In this document: in pieces, positions 17,626 to 26,402 of the stretch
Numbering within the stretch: position 1 is the first letter of the stretch
Layout of the letters: every line of letters begins with the position of its first letter
Assembly: GCA_016932095.1 (NCBI GenBank)
Contig: JAFGDN010000093.1
Coordinates: forward strand, 23,101-87,100
Direction: 5' to 3'
DNA length: 64,000 bases
From: Sedimentisphaerales bacterium
GTDB lineage: Bacteria > Planctomycetota > Phycisphaerae > Sedimentisphaerales > Anaerobacaceae
Notes under the pieces: model-generated
Databases searched by the model: none
What the model was told of the DNA's origin: nothing
The model's input: the letters and a program-made list of their open reading frames with translations, nothing else
Made by a program: the position numbers and the translations under genes

Positions 17626-18348
17626 ATGAAAGCCATACTTCTTGCTGCCGGAAAAGCAGAACGCCTCAAGGGCGTCCTCGATTGTTTGCCGAAGCCGATG
17701 GTGCAAATTGCCGGAAAACCCATCCTTGAGCATAATATCGAATGGCTCAGAAGTTACGGCGTAACCGATGTTTATATCAATCTGCATCATTTGCCCGAGG
17801 TCATAAAGCGTTATTTCAGCAACGGCATCGACCGGGGCGTTAAAATAACTTATTCGTATGAACCGGCGCTGCTTGGCACCGCCGGCGCAGTAAAAAAAAT
17901 CGCGCACGATTGCTGGAATGATAATCCTTTCGAACCGTTTATCGTTGTTTACGGCGATAATCTCGTCTCGGATTTCAACCTCAATCGCATAATACAGTTT
18001 CATAAAAGAAAAAAGGGCATCGCGACTATATGCCTGTATCACAGGCCCGAGGAGGTCTCAAAAAGCGGAGTCGCCGTGCTCGACGAAGACCACCGAATTA
18101 TCGCCTTTGTTGAGAAACCATCGGCCGGCCAAATTGCCGGCGACCTTGTTAACACGGGAATTTACATCCTCGAAGCGAATATCCTCCAATACATACCCGC
18201 CGGCTGCTGCGATTTCGGCAAAGACGTTTTCGGCAGAGTCCTCGACTCAGGTGAGTCGCTTTATGGAATCGTTCTAAACGCCAATCTCGTTGCAATTGAC
18301 ACCCCGCAGCTTTACGAAAGAGTCGTCGACTCGGGGGTCTTAAAATGA
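17626..18348 (+). CDS. Sugar-phosphate nucleotidyltransferase (HddC-like)
   Basis: The 240-residue protein has the nucleotidyltransferase signature AILLAAGKAERLK...LPKPMVQIAGKPIL, a form of GxGxRL-x(n)-PKP, the FIVVYGDNLVSDF metal-site motif near residue 106 and FVEKP near residue 160. Length and fold match single-domain enzymes such as D-glycero-alpha-D-manno-heptose-1-phosphate guanylyltransferase (HddC) and glucose-1-phosphate thymidylyltransferase. The neighbouring heptose-kinase homologue points to the HddC role. It overlaps the kinase gene by 4 bases. Confidence 0.8.
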   Translation: MKAILLAAGKAERLKGVLDCLPKPMVQIAGKPILEHNIEWLRSYGVTDVYINLHHLPEVIKRYFSNGIDRGVKITYSYEPALLGTAGAVKKIAHDCWNDNPFEPFIVVYGDNLVSDFNLNRIIQFHKRKKGIATICLYHRPEEVSKSGVAVLDEDHRIIAFVEKPSAGQIAGDLVNTGIYILEANILQYIPAGCCDFGKDVFGRVLDSGESLYGIVLNANLVAIDTPQLYERVVDSGVLK

Positions 18349-19463
18349 TTATAATCCGCACTCCTTTCAGGTTCACATTAGGCGGGGGAGGCACCGACCT
18401 TCCCGCCTATTATTCAAGATTTGGCGGCTTTATTTTTGCCGCCGGTATTAACAAATATATGTTCATCAATCTCAACAGGCCCGTTGTTGATGACCTTATC
18501 AGGATTAAATATACAAAATCGGAGACCGTCGAAAGCCGCGACGATATTCAGCACGAAATCGCAAGGGCTGCTATGGAAATGACCGGCGTCGAGAACTCGC
18601 TCGAAATCGTCTCAATGGCCGACGTCCCCGCGGGAACGGGGCTTGGCTCGTCGAGCTGCTACGCTGTCGGGCTGCTCAACGCCATACACACGATGAAAAG
18701 GGAGCATATCCCTCTGGAGCGCTTGGCAGAAGAGGCCTGCCGGCTTGAAATCGACGTTTTGAAAAAACCGATCGGAATACAGGACCAGTATATGGCCGCC
18801 TTCGGCGGCCTTACGGTCCTCGATATCGACAAAGACGGCCGGGTCGGTATCAGGCCGGCAAACGTCTCCGAAGAAACAATCGATGATTTGAACAAAAACC
18901 TCCTGATGTTCTATACCAGCACGCAGCGCGACGCCAATAAAATCCTTGCCGAGCAGAGCAAAGGCGCCGACTCCAATAAAAAAAACGTCGTCGAAAATAT
19001 GCATTACATAAAGGACATCGGCCTAAAAATCCTTGCCGCCGTCGAGTCGGGCAACATCACCGACGTGGGATTGCTTTTCGACAAGCACTGGGAATACAAA
19101 AAGAAAATCTCGAATAAAATGTCGAGCCCGAGGTTCGACGAAATTTATTCAATCGCCAGACAAAACGGGGCGCTGGGCGGCAAAATTTCGGGCGCGGGCG
19201 GCGGCGGCTTTTTCGTCTTCTACGTCGAAAATAACCACAGCAGGTTCAGAGAAGTTATGAAAATGCAGGGCCTGCGCGAAATGCGGTACAGGTTCGATTT
19301 CGAGGGCACTAAGGTCCTGGTGAATTTTATGGACGGCGTTAGGTATATCGAGGAGCGTCTTGATAACGAATCAAATAAAAATAGGCGTAGTCGGCTTGTG
19401 GCATTTAGGTTGCGTAATAAGCGCCGCCTGGTCCAAACTAGGCATTCCCGTTGTCGGTTTTGA
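18345..19463 (+). CDS. GHMP kinase, D-glycero-D-manno-heptose-7-phosphate kinase-like
   Basis: The start IIIRTPFRFTLGGGGTDLPAYY, the ATP-binding VPAGTGLGSSSCYAVGLLNA near residue 90 and the C-terminal KISGAGGGGFFVFYV are the three GHMP kinase motifs; the N-terminal GGGGTDLPxY form is typical of HddA-type heptose-7-phosphate 1-kinases. The family domain ends near residue 338. The last 34 residues overlap the next gene by about 104 bases in another frame and are very rich in Arg and Lys, so they look like read-through after loss of the original stop. Upstream it overlaps the nucleotidyltransferase by 4 bases. Confidence 0.85.
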   Translation: MIIIRTPFRFTLGGGGTDLPAYYSRFGGFIFAAGINKYMFINLNRPVVDDLIRIKYTKSETVESRDDIQHEIARAAMEMTGVENSLEIVSMADVPAGTGLGSSSCYAVGLLNAIHTMKREHIPLERLAEEACRLEIDVLKKPIGIQDQYMAAFGGLTVLDIDKDGRVGIRPANVSEETIDDLNKNLLMFYTSTQRDANKILAEQSKGADSNKKNVVENMHYIKDIGLKILAAVESGNITDVGLLFDKHWEYKKKISNKMSSPRFDEIYSIARQNGALGGKISGAGGGGFFVFYVENNHSRFREVMKMQGLREMRYRFDFEGTKVLVNFMDGVRYIEERLDNESNKNRRSRLVAFRLRNKRRLVQTRHSRCRF

Positions 19464-20688
19464 CTATTCGCGGGCTTTGATAGATAACCTTAATTTGCAC
19501 AAGCAGCCCATTTTCGAGCCGAATCTTCAGGAGACAGTTGCTGCCTCAATCACCGCGGCCCGGCTGCGGTTTACAGACCGGCTTGAGATGTTGAAGGACT
19601 GCGATTTTGTATTTTTGGCATACGATACCCCCGTCCTCGACGACGATTCCTCCGATTTAAGCCCCTTGAAACGGGCTATCGATGATTTGGCCGACGTTAT
19701 GAAAAATGATGGTGTTGTTATTGTAAGCTCCCAAACGCCCGTTGGAACCTGTAGTGTTTTCAGGGCTTCGCTTCAAAAACGCAATCCCTCGGTCGAGCTT
19801 GTGTATTCGCCGGAAAATCTGCGGCTTGGCGAGGCGATAGAGTGCTATCTGAAACCCGGCCGGGTCATCGTGGGGGCCGATTCGCAAAAAGCCGCGTCGA
19901 AAGCCGCACAATTATTCGGTCTGCTGGACACTGAAATTATTACGATGGGTCTAGCAAGCGCGGAAATGGTAAAGCACGCCATAAACGCCTTTCTTGCCGA
20001 TTCGATTGTTTTTGCCAATCACTTGGCCGACCTGTGCGAAGCCAGCGGTGCGAACATACTCGACGTTGTCAAAGGGGTCAAATCGGATGAACGTATCGGC
20101 AAAAGAGCGTATTTGTCCGCCGGAATCGGTTTTTCAGGCGGTACCCTCGGACGTGATTTGCAGGTTTTGGCAAAACTGAATAAATCCGCCGGTCGAAAGT
20201 CCTTTCTTTATGAATCGATACACCGCTTCAACGGCGAGCGGAAAAATATAATCGTTGATAAAATTGCAGGTATCATCGGTTCGTCGCTGAATAATAAAAC
20301 AATTTCTCTTCTTGGTCTTACTTACAAACCAGGCACCAGCACCCTCAGGAGGAGCTTGCCTGTCGAAATCGCCGGGCTTCTTGCGCAAAAAGGCGCGAAA
20401 TTGAAGGTCTATGACCCGCAGGCCGATTTCGACGAGATTAAGGGAGAGCTTCCTTTTGAGATATGTTCTTCAATTGACGACGCTCTGCTCGACAGCGTCC
20501 TGGCGGTTATTTTAACGGAATGGAAAGAATTCAAAAAATATCCCTGGGAAAAGGCGGCTGAGAAAATGAATCAAAGAAGGGTTTTTGACCCGAAAAATTT
20601 CCTTTATGATTTACGGCTCAAAGACGCTGGCTTCGATTATTACGGAACTGGTTTCACGAATACGGGGGATTCTTATGGGATTGCTTGA
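19360..20688 (+). CDS. UDP-glucose/GDP-mannose dehydrogenase-family protein lacking catalytic Cys
   Basis: The TTG start has AGGAG a few bases upstream. The three family domains are present: N-terminal NAD-binding (IGVVGLWHLGCVISAAW), central helix (SAEMVKHAINAFLADSIVF with Lys205 and Asn209), and C-terminal UDP-binding (TISLLGLTYKPGTSTLRRS). The active-site loop, normally GFGGSCxPKD, is GIGFSGGTLGRD here: the thioester-forming Cys is Thr262 while Asp266 is kept. Known members need this Cys for the second oxidation to the uronic acid, so a complete oxidation is unlikely; a two-electron oxidation or another step is possible. It overlaps the kinase gene by 104 bases and the SDR gene by 14. Confidence 0.82.
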   Translation: MITNQIKIGVVGLWHLGCVISAAWSKLGIPVVGFDYSRALIDNLNLHKQPIFEPNLQETVAASITAARLRFTDRLEMLKDCDFVFLAYDTPVLDDDSSDLSPLKRAIDDLADVMKNDGVVIVSSQTPVGTCSVFRASLQKRNPSVELVYSPENLRLGEAIECYLKPGRVIVGADSQKAASKAAQLFGLLDTEIITMGLASAEMVKHAINAFLADSIVFANHLADLCEASGANILDVVKGVKSDERIGKRAYLSAGIGFSGGTLGRDLQVLAKLNKSAGRKSFLYESIHRFNGERKNIIVDKIAGIIGSSLNNKTISLLGLTYKPGTSTLRRSLPVEIAGLLAQKGAKLKVYDPQADFDEIKGELPFEICSSIDDALLDSVLAVILTEWKEFKKYPWEKAAEKMNQRRVFDPKNFLYDLRLKDAGFDYYGTGFTNTGDSYGIA

Positions 20689-21538
20689 AAATAAAACAAT
20701 CGTAGTAACCGGCGGCAGTATGGGAATCGGGCTGGCCGTGGCTCAACAGTGCGCAAAGGAAGGGGCTTTGTTAATTCTCATCTCTCGTCATCGCGGCGAC
20801 CTCGAAAAAGCCCTCAGTACTCTCGATAACGGCCGAATGCACGGCTGTTTCGCACTCGATGTCGGGTCACTTGCCGAAGTTTCAAAAACCGCTCGGATTA
20901 TCGCTAAAGAACGCGGTCTCATAGACGGGCTGGTCAATTGTGCCGGCGTCTATGGCCCCATAGGCGCGGTGGACGAGGTCAATCCGGCGGAATTTGCGGA
21001 CGCTATAAGGATAAATCTGCTTGGCACGTTTTATATGTGCCATTATTTTGTTCCTCTTTTGAAAAGGGCAAAGCGAGGGAAAATCGTAAATTATTCCGGC
21101 GGGGGGGCTGCAGGGCCTTTCCCCCGCTTTTCCGCGTATGCGGCAGGCAAGGCCGCGATAGTCCGGCTGACCGAAAACACGGCTTTGGAGCTCAGGCAGG
21201 ACAATATCGACGTTAATGCGGTTGCCCCCGGCTTTGTTGTTACCCGTCTTCACCAACAGACGCTCGAGGCAGGCGACAAAGCAGGGCGGGATTTTCTGCA
21301 GAAGACCAATGAGCAAATCGCCAAAGGGGGAGTTCCGCCGACGGTTGCCGCCGAATTAACCGCTTTTCTTTTGTCTCCGGCTGCCGATGGGATAACCGGA
21401 AAATTTATAAGCGCACCCTGGGACCTGTGGCAAAAGCAGGAATTTATCGATAAGCTCAAAGCCGACCCGGATTTTACCGCCTTGCGGCGAATAGACGATA
21501 AGACGTTTTTCAAAGTCAGTAATCCCGCCGTCAAATGA
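20675..21538 (+). CDS. Short-chain dehydrogenase/reductase
   Basis: ATG at 20675 with ACGGGGGA upstream is preferred; it overlaps the previous gene by 14 bases, while the frame is open further upstream to 20585. The cofactor motif VVTGGSMGIGLAVA (TGxxxGIG) is at the N-terminus, followed by LVNCAGVYGPIG (NAG) and the YAAGKAA catalytic Tyr-x3-Lys with the upstream Ser in NYSGGGAAG. The C-terminal region (SAPWDLWQKQEFIDKL) is longer than in ordinary classical SDRs. It most likely reduces or oxidises a nucleotide-sugar or sugar-phosphate made by this module. Confidence 0.85.
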   Translation: MGLLENKTIVVTGGSMGIGLAVAQQCAKEGALLILISRHRGDLEKALSTLDNGRMHGCFALDVGSLAEVSKTARIIAKERGLIDGLVNCAGVYGPIGAVDEVNPAEFADAIRINLLGTFYMCHYFVPLLKRAKRGKIVNYSGGGAAGPFPRFSAYAAGKAAIVRLTENTALELRQDNIDVNAVAPGFVVTRLHQQTLEAGDKAGRDFLQKTNEQIAKGGVPPTVAAELTAFLLSPAADGITGKFISAPWDLWQKQEFIDKLKADPDFTALRRIDDKTFFKVSNPAVK

Positions 21539-22539
21539 GTCATAACGTTGCCATAATCGGCGCCGGCCTTATCGGCACAAAAAGGGCAGTCGCCCTTGGT
21601 GCTTTTGGCGATTGTCGGCTTAAAATGGTCGTTGATATCAATCAAACCGCCGCCGAAGAGCTTGCCGGTCGGTTCGGGGCCGAAGCCGCGACCAACTGGA
21701 GAAAGGCGGTTGAAAGTCCCGATGTTGATTTGGTTGTGGCTTCAACCTGCAATAATGTCCTGGCGCCGATTAGTATCGCCGCGCTGAAAAATAAAAAGCA
21801 CGTTCTTTGCGAAAAGCCCCTGGGCAGGAACGTAGGTGAGTCGCGTTCGATTCTCGAAAACGCGCAAAACGGCATCGTTCTCAAAACCGGCTTTAATCAT
21901 CGCCATCACCCCGCCATATCGAAGGCAAAACAACTCGCCGATAAGGGTGAAATAGGAAGAATCATGTTCCTCAGGTGCCGATACGGCCATGGCGGCAGAC
22001 CAGGCTACGAAAAAGAATGGCGGGCCGACAAAGACCTGTGTGGCGGCGGCGAACTGCTCGACCAGGGCGTTCACGTCGTTGACCTGTTCCGGTGGTTCGC
22101 GGGCGATTTTCACGAGGCATTCGGCTACACCCAGACCAGCTTTTGGGATATGCGGGTCGAGGACAACGCCTTTGTGATGTTCAAAAGCAAGGCCGGCGTC
22201 GTCGCTACGATGCACACAAGCTGGACGCAATGGAAAAACCTGTTCTCACTTGAAGTTTTCGGCGACCTGGGCTATCTGCTTATCGAGGGGCTTGGCGGCA
22301 GTTACGGTATTGAAACGCTGAAATTCGGAAGACGAAATCCAAAAGGCGGCCCCCCCGAAGAGCAAATCGAACAGTTCCCCGGCCCGGACTTTTCCTGGCG
22401 GCTTGAATGGGAAGAATTCACGCTCGCCATACGTGAAAAAAGAGAGCCCCTCGGCAGCGGCAACGACGGCTGGCAGGCAAACAGGATGATTGAGGCCGTG
22501 CAAGAATCAGTGCGGCTTAAACGAGTGGTCGAAATATGA
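21535..22539 (+). CDS. Gfo/Idh/MocA-family oxidoreductase
   Basis: The N-terminal Rossmann domain has VAIIGAGLIGTKRAVALGAF; the family motif CEKPLGRN (EKP) appears near residue 92 and the C-terminal GGGELLDQGVHVVDLFRWF carries the His-Asp region used in catalysis. At 334 residues it has the standard length. Such enzymes oxidise or reduce sugars, inositols or nucleotide-sugars with NAD(P). It overlaps both neighbours by 4 bases, placing it firmly in the sugar module. The substrate is not predictable. Confidence 0.85.
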   Translation: MSHNVAIIGAGLIGTKRAVALGAFGDCRLKMVVDINQTAAEELAGRFGAEAATNWRKAVESPDVDLVVASTCNNVLAPISIAALKNKKHVLCEKPLGRNVGESRSILENAQNGIVLKTGFNHRHHPAISKAKQLADKGEIGRIMFLRCRYGHGGRPGYEKEWRADKDLCGGGELLDQGVHVVDLFRWFAGDFHEAFGYTQTSFWDMRVEDNAFVMFKSKAGVVATMHTSWTQWKNLFSLEVFGDLGYLLIEGLGGSYGIETLKFGRRNPKGGPPEEQIEQFPGPDFSWRLEWEEFTLAIREKREPLGSGNDGWQANRMIEAVQESVRLKRVVEI

Positions 22540-23051
22540 GCCGGGCGGTCTTCTTGGACAGGGATGGCGTAATCAATCGGGTCATTGTCAGGGATGGCTT
22601 GCCATTTTCGCCTGCGACGCTCGATGAATTCATTTTATGCGACGGCGTTGAAGCGTTCCTTGCAGGGTCGAAAAAGGCGGGCTTTCTCAATATCGTAATC
22701 ACCAATCAGCCCGATATTGCCCGGGGCCTTGTTGATACCAAAACGATTCAGTCGATGCACGAGTCCCTCAGGCGAAATCTACCGGTCGATGACGTGTTTT
22801 TGTGCCCTCACGACGACGCGGACAATTGCAATTGCCGCAAGCCCAAAGCCGGTATGCTGACCGCCGCCGCCGAAAAATGGGATATCGACCTGGCGAGTTC
22901 GTTTATCATAGGCGACCAGTGGAAAGACGCACAGGCGGGCAAGTCCGCCGGCTGTGTAACGATACTGCTCGATTGTCCCTACAATAAAGACGTTGACTGC
23001 GATTATAGGGCGCTGACTCTGCGGTCGGCTCTAAAGTTTATCACGCGTTAA
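22536..23051 (+). CDS. HAD-IIIA phosphatase, GmhB-like (heptose-1,7-bisphosphate 7-phosphatase)
   Basis: The HAD motif I is AVFLDRDGVINR (DxDG), motif II VITNQPDIARG, motif III Lys in CRKPKAGM and motif IV IIGDQWKDAQAG. The zinc-binding insertion CPHDDADNCNC is the hallmark of GmhB and the related histidinol phosphatases. The 171-residue length matches GmhB. Next to a heptose-7-phosphate kinase homologue it most likely removes the 7-phosphate from the bisphosphate before nucleotidyl transfer. It overlaps the Gfo/Idh gene by 4 bases. Confidence 0.85.
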   Translation: MSRAVFLDRDGVINRVIVRDGLPFSPATLDEFILCDGVEAFLAGSKKAGFLNIVITNQPDIARGLVDTKTIQSMHESLRRNLPVDDVFLCPHDDADNCNCRKPKAGMLTAAAEKWDIDLASSFIIGDQWKDAQAGKSAGCVTILLDCPYNKDVDCDYRALTLRSALKFITR

Positions 23052-23065
23052 AAATGGGGGTTGTT

Positions 23066-23665
23066 ATGGATGACTACGTTAAAAAGTTTCTTGTGGAAAT
23101 TGTTCAGATTGCCCGCGGCATAGACGCCGCGGGCGTCGAGCAAATGCTTGACTGCCTTGTCAGTATCAGGGAAAGGGCGGGAAGGTTGTTTTTCCTCGGC
23201 GTCGGCGGCGGCGCAGGAAACGCCTCGCACGCCGTCAATGACTTCAGAAAAATCGCCGGTATCGAATCATACGCACCGACCGATAACGTTTCGGAGCTTA
23301 CCGCCAGGGCAAACGACGCCGGCTGGAATTCCATTTTTGCCGACTGGCTGCGGGTAAGCCGGCTAAGCGCAAATGATGGCGTATTTATCTTTTCCGTCGG
23401 CGGCGGAAGCAAGGAAAAAAACATCAGCGTAAATTTGGTCGAGGCGCTCGAATACGCATCGGAAGTCGGCGCTACAATCCTCGGCGTCGTCGGCAGGGAC
23501 GGCGGCTTTACTGCAAAAGTCGCTGACGCCTGCGTGATTGTTCCGACCGTCTCGCAGGATACCATAACGGCTCATACCGAGTCGTTTCAGGCGGTCGTGT
23601 GGCATCTAATCGTTTCAAATCCTCGAATCAAAGTAGCGCAAATGAAATGGGAGTCCGTCAGATAA
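23066..23665 (+). CDS. SIS-domain sugar isomerase (GmhA-like, divergent)
   Basis: ATG at 23066 is preferred because GGGGG lies seven bases upstream; the ATG at 23054 has no site. The SIS fold is visible in RLFFLGVGGGAGNASHAVNDF, FIFSVGGGSKEKNIS and the C-terminal helix TITAHTESFQAVVWH. In GmhA the first loop usually reads CGNGGSAADAQH; here it is GVGGGAGNASH, so the protein is a divergent relative. With the kinase and phosphatase it probably isomerises a heptulose phosphate, which is inference from neighbours. Confidence 0.75.
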   Translation: MDDYVKKFLVEIVQIARGIDAAGVEQMLDCLVSIRERAGRLFFLGVGGGAGNASHAVNDFRKIAGIESYAPTDNVSELTARANDAGWNSIFADWLRVSRLSANDGVFIFSVGGGSKEKNISVNLVEALEYASEVGATILGVVGRDGGFTAKVADACVIVPTVSQDTITAHTESFQAVVWHLIVSNPRIKVAQMKWESVR

Positions 23666-23680
23666 AAAAGGAGATCTGTT

Positions 23681-24448
23681 ATGGCAATATTTGTTGACTC
23701 ATCGGATATGGTTGAAATCCGCAAGTTTATGAAAATGGGCGTCCTACGCGGTGTTACAACCAACCCAACAATTTTGCTCAAGGACGGCCTCACCGGCGGC
23801 GTAGCCGAGATAAAAAAACGCACACTCGAAATCGCAGAGACCATTTACCCCTATCCGCTTTCCGTAGAGGTTACAACCAACGACAGGGACAAAATGCTCG
23901 AACAGGCGCAACAGCTCGCCGCATGGGCCGACAATATAGTCGTTAAAATAACCATTCACGGCCCGCAGGGCGAGTTGCATAATCTCGAGGTCATTCACCT
24001 CCTCGCGCACAAGCATAATGTCCGCGTCAACGTTACCGCGATTATGAGCGCCCAGCAGTGCCTGCTTGCCGCTATGGCCGGAGCTGCTTACGTGTCTTTA
24101 TTCTGCGGCAGGGTAAATAACATGGGTTACAACTGCATCGAGGAGCTCAAAAAAACCAGAAAACTCCTCGACCAACTCAATCTCAAGGCCAAAATTATCG
24201 CCGCCTCAACGAGAGAGATTGTGAACATTGTTGAATGGCTTGAAGCCGGTGCTCATATCGTGACCGTCGTCCCGAAACTGCTCGAAGGAATGCTGGTCCA
24301 TCCATACACAAAGGAGACCGTAAGCCAGTTCCTCGAAGATGCACTCAGGTCGGAACAATTGGCGCAACATCCTGCAATTCACACTCTTGCGGAGAAGGTA
24401 TCGCCGGCAAAAAGCAAGAAAAATGATGTAGTTTCAACAACTTTTTGA
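23681..24448 (+). CDS. Transaldolase / fructose-6-phosphate aldolase family protein
   Basis: The 255-residue TIM-barrel protein starts IFVDSSDMVEIRKFM and has GVTTNPTILLKDG (the TTNP motif), the Schiff-base lysine in NIVVKITIHG near residue 91, RVNVTAIMSAQQ, and AAYVSLFCGRVNNMGYN near residue 138. Size and motifs fit the short TalC/FSA class. AAGGAG precedes the start. Transaldolases make sedoheptulose 7-phosphate, the heptose precursor, so it could feed the module or build an unusual carbon skeleton. Its inclusion in a polysaccharide operon is notable. Confidence 0.85.
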   Translation: MAIFVDSSDMVEIRKFMKMGVLRGVTTNPTILLKDGLTGGVAEIKKRTLEIAETIYPYPLSVEVTTNDRDKMLEQAQQLAAWADNIVVKITIHGPQGELHNLEVIHLLAHKHNVRVNVTAIMSAQQCLLAAMAGAAYVSLFCGRVNNMGYNCIEELKKTRKLLDQLNLKAKIIAASTREIVNIVEWLEAGAHIVTVVPKLLEGMLVHPYTKETVSQFLEDALRSEQLAQHPAIHTLAEKVSPAKSKKNDVVSTTF

Positions 24449-24524
24449 CCGATATACACAATAATCGGGCAATTGTTTTTTTGATTTGTAAGCGTTCTTC
24501 ATGGATGTTCGTGGGGGGCACGCT

Positions 24525-25262
24525 ATGGGACAGGATGTCGAATTTGTTCAGCCCACTGTGAAAAGCGGGGCGGTGTCGGTCGGCAATGTATCGGCGTTGA
24601 ATAGGCCTTCTCCTGTTGTCTCGGAAAAGTTGGTTCAAAGCGATAGTTGTGCTCTTGAGCCAATTGAAATCACCAAACCGATCGAGATATCTCAGTTTTC
24701 CGAGATGCTTATAAGGGCGGTTGATGTTACAGGTTCGCTCTTTTTATTCCTGCTCATGACGCCTGTGATACTTTTTACCGTTCTACTTGTAAAACTCACT
24801 TCTTACGGCCCTGTTCTTTACAGGCAGCAAAGGGTCGGAAAAGCCGGTAAAATTTTTGTGCTCTACAAATTCAGAACAATGGTTGACGGAGCGGAAAAGC
24901 ATACGGGACCGGTCCTTGCAGCAAAGGATGATGGGCGAGTAACTCCCGTCGGCAGAATTCTCAGGTGCACACGCATCGATGAGCTTCCTCAACTGTTCAA
25001 TGTTATCAGGGGCGATATGAGCTTGGTTGGCCCAAGACCTGAACGCCCCTTTTTTGTCAGCCGACATACCGCCCTGCGGGGCGTTCGTCTCACCGTCAAA
25101 CCCGGTATCACTGGATTGGCGCAAATCAGGGCGTTTTACGACCTCAAGCCCGAACATAAGCTCAAATACGATTCTCTTTATATCCAGAACCGTTCCTTGC
25201 TGCTTAACCTCTTAATCCTCCTTCAAACCATTCCGGTTATCTTTCTCAAAAAGGGTTGGTAA
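24525..25262 (+). CDS. Undecaprenyl-phosphate sugar phosphotransferase (bacterial sugar transferase)
   Basis: ATG at 24525 with GGGGGG upstream is preferred over the ATG at 24501. One transmembrane segment (residues about 62-85, SLFLFLLMTPVILFTVLLVKL) is followed by the cytosolic catalytic domain with PVLYRQQRVGKAGKIFVLYKFRTM, RIDELPQLFNVIRGDMSLVGPRPE and the terminal GLAQIR. This is the monotopic phosphoglycosyl transferase family, which starts polymer repeat units by moving a sugar phosphate to undecaprenyl phosphate. It lacks the long N-terminal multi-helix part of WcaJ. Confidence 0.88.
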   Translation: MGQDVEFVQPTVKSGAVSVGNVSALNRPSPVVSEKLVQSDSCALEPIEITKPIEISQFSEMLIRAVDVTGSLFLFLLMTPVILFTVLLVKLTSYGPVLYRQQRVGKAGKIFVLYKFRTMVDGAEKHTGPVLAAKDDGRVTPVGRILRCTRIDELPQLFNVIRGDMSLVGPRPERPFFVSRHTALRGVRLTVKPGITGLAQIRAFYDLKPEHKLKYDSLYIQNRSLLLNLLILLQTIPVIFLKKGW

Positions 25263-25395
25263 CAGAAAGCTGGTTTTTATGCTTATACCGGTCGTTCTGC
25301 TTTAATCCCTTGCTTATTTTTCTATGAAGATTATTATATCCCACGACGCAGGTTTTGTTTTTACATATTATTAAGCATTTGTGAGGGTATATAAC

Positions 25396-26400
25396 GTGAG
25401 AAAGGCGCTTGTAACGGGAATAACCGGTCAGGACGGCTCATATCTGACTGAACTATTGCTCAAAAAGGGCTATGAGGTCTGGGGTATAATCCGCAGAAGC
25501 TCTTCTTTTCACACCGGCAGAATCGACCATCTCTATAAAGACCCGCACGAAAAACCGCGATTGCGCCTGATTTACGGAGACCTCACCGACGGCGGCAACC
25601 TCTCGTCAATCGTAAGTGAAATCCAGCCCGACGAAATCTACAATCTCGCCGCTCAAAGCCACGTCAAAGTCAGTTTCCAGATGCCCATTTATACCGTTAA
25701 TACCGATGCCCTCGGCACGCTGCGGCTGCTGGAGGCGCTGCGCTCGATGAAAAGACCGGCAAAATTCTACCAGGCGTCCAGCAGCGAGATGTACGGCAAA
25801 GTAGTCGAAATACCCCAGACAGAAAAGACCCCGTTTTACCCCCGCAGCCCATACGCCGCCGCCAAGGCATACAGCTTCTGGCAGACGGTCAATTACCGCG
25901 AGGCATACGGTATTTTCGCCAGCAACGGCATCCTCTTCAATCACGAATCGCCTCGCCGGGGCGAAACCTTCGTTACCCGAAAAATCACCCGCGCCGCGAC
26001 CCGAATAAAGCTCGGCCTGCAGGAAAAGCTCTTCCTCGGCAACCTCGACGCCAGGCGCGACTGGGGTTACGCCGGCGATTACGTCGAGGCGATTTGGCTG
26101 GTTCTCCAGCACGATAAATCCGATGATTTTGTGATAGCAACAAATGAAAGCCATTCGGTCCGTGAATTTCTCGATGAGGTCTTCGGGTATCTGGAACTCG
26201 ACTGGAAGAAATACGTCGAGGTTGACGAGAAGTATTTCAGACCCACCGAAGTTGATTTTCTTCAGGGCGACGCGGGCAAGGCGGAGAAATTGCTCGGCTG
26301 GAAATCAAAAGTGACCTTCAAAGAGCTTGCCAGGATGATGACCGACGCTGATATGAAAATTGCCGAAAACGAAAAAATTCTCGCCGACCACGGAAGATAA
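25396..26400 (+). CDS. gmd: GDP-mannose 4,6-dehydratase (or GDP-heptose 4,6-dehydratase)
   Basis: GTG at 25396 is preferred because GAGGG lies eight bases upstream. The Rossmann motif is [19 protein letters not shown], with [36 protein letters not shown], the YAAAKAY catalytic pair and [18 protein letters not shown], all strongly Gmd-like. It converts GDP-D-mannose to GDP-4-keto-6-deoxy-D-mannose. Because a GDP-heptose set lies just upstream, a DmhA-type activity on GDP-heptose is an alternative that motifs cannot settle. About 130 bases separate it from the previous gene, so it may have its own promoter. Confidence 0.9.
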   Translation: MRKALVTGITGQDGSYLTELLLKKGYEVWGIIRRSSSFHTGRIDHLYKDPHEKPRLRLIYGDLTDGGNLSSIVSEIQPDEIYNLAAQSHVKVSFQMPIYTVNTDALGTLRLLEALRSMKRPAKFYQASSSEMYGKVVEIPQTEKTPFYPRSPYAAAKAYSFWQTVNYREAYGIFASNGILFNHESPRRGETFVTRKITRAATRIKLGLQEKLFLGNLDARRDWGYAGDYVEAIWLVLQHDKSDDFVIATNESHSVREFLDEVFGYLELDWKKYVEVDEKYFRPTEVDFLQGDAGKAEKLLGWKSKVTFKELARMMTDADMKIAENEKILADHGR

Positions 26401-26402
26401 CT

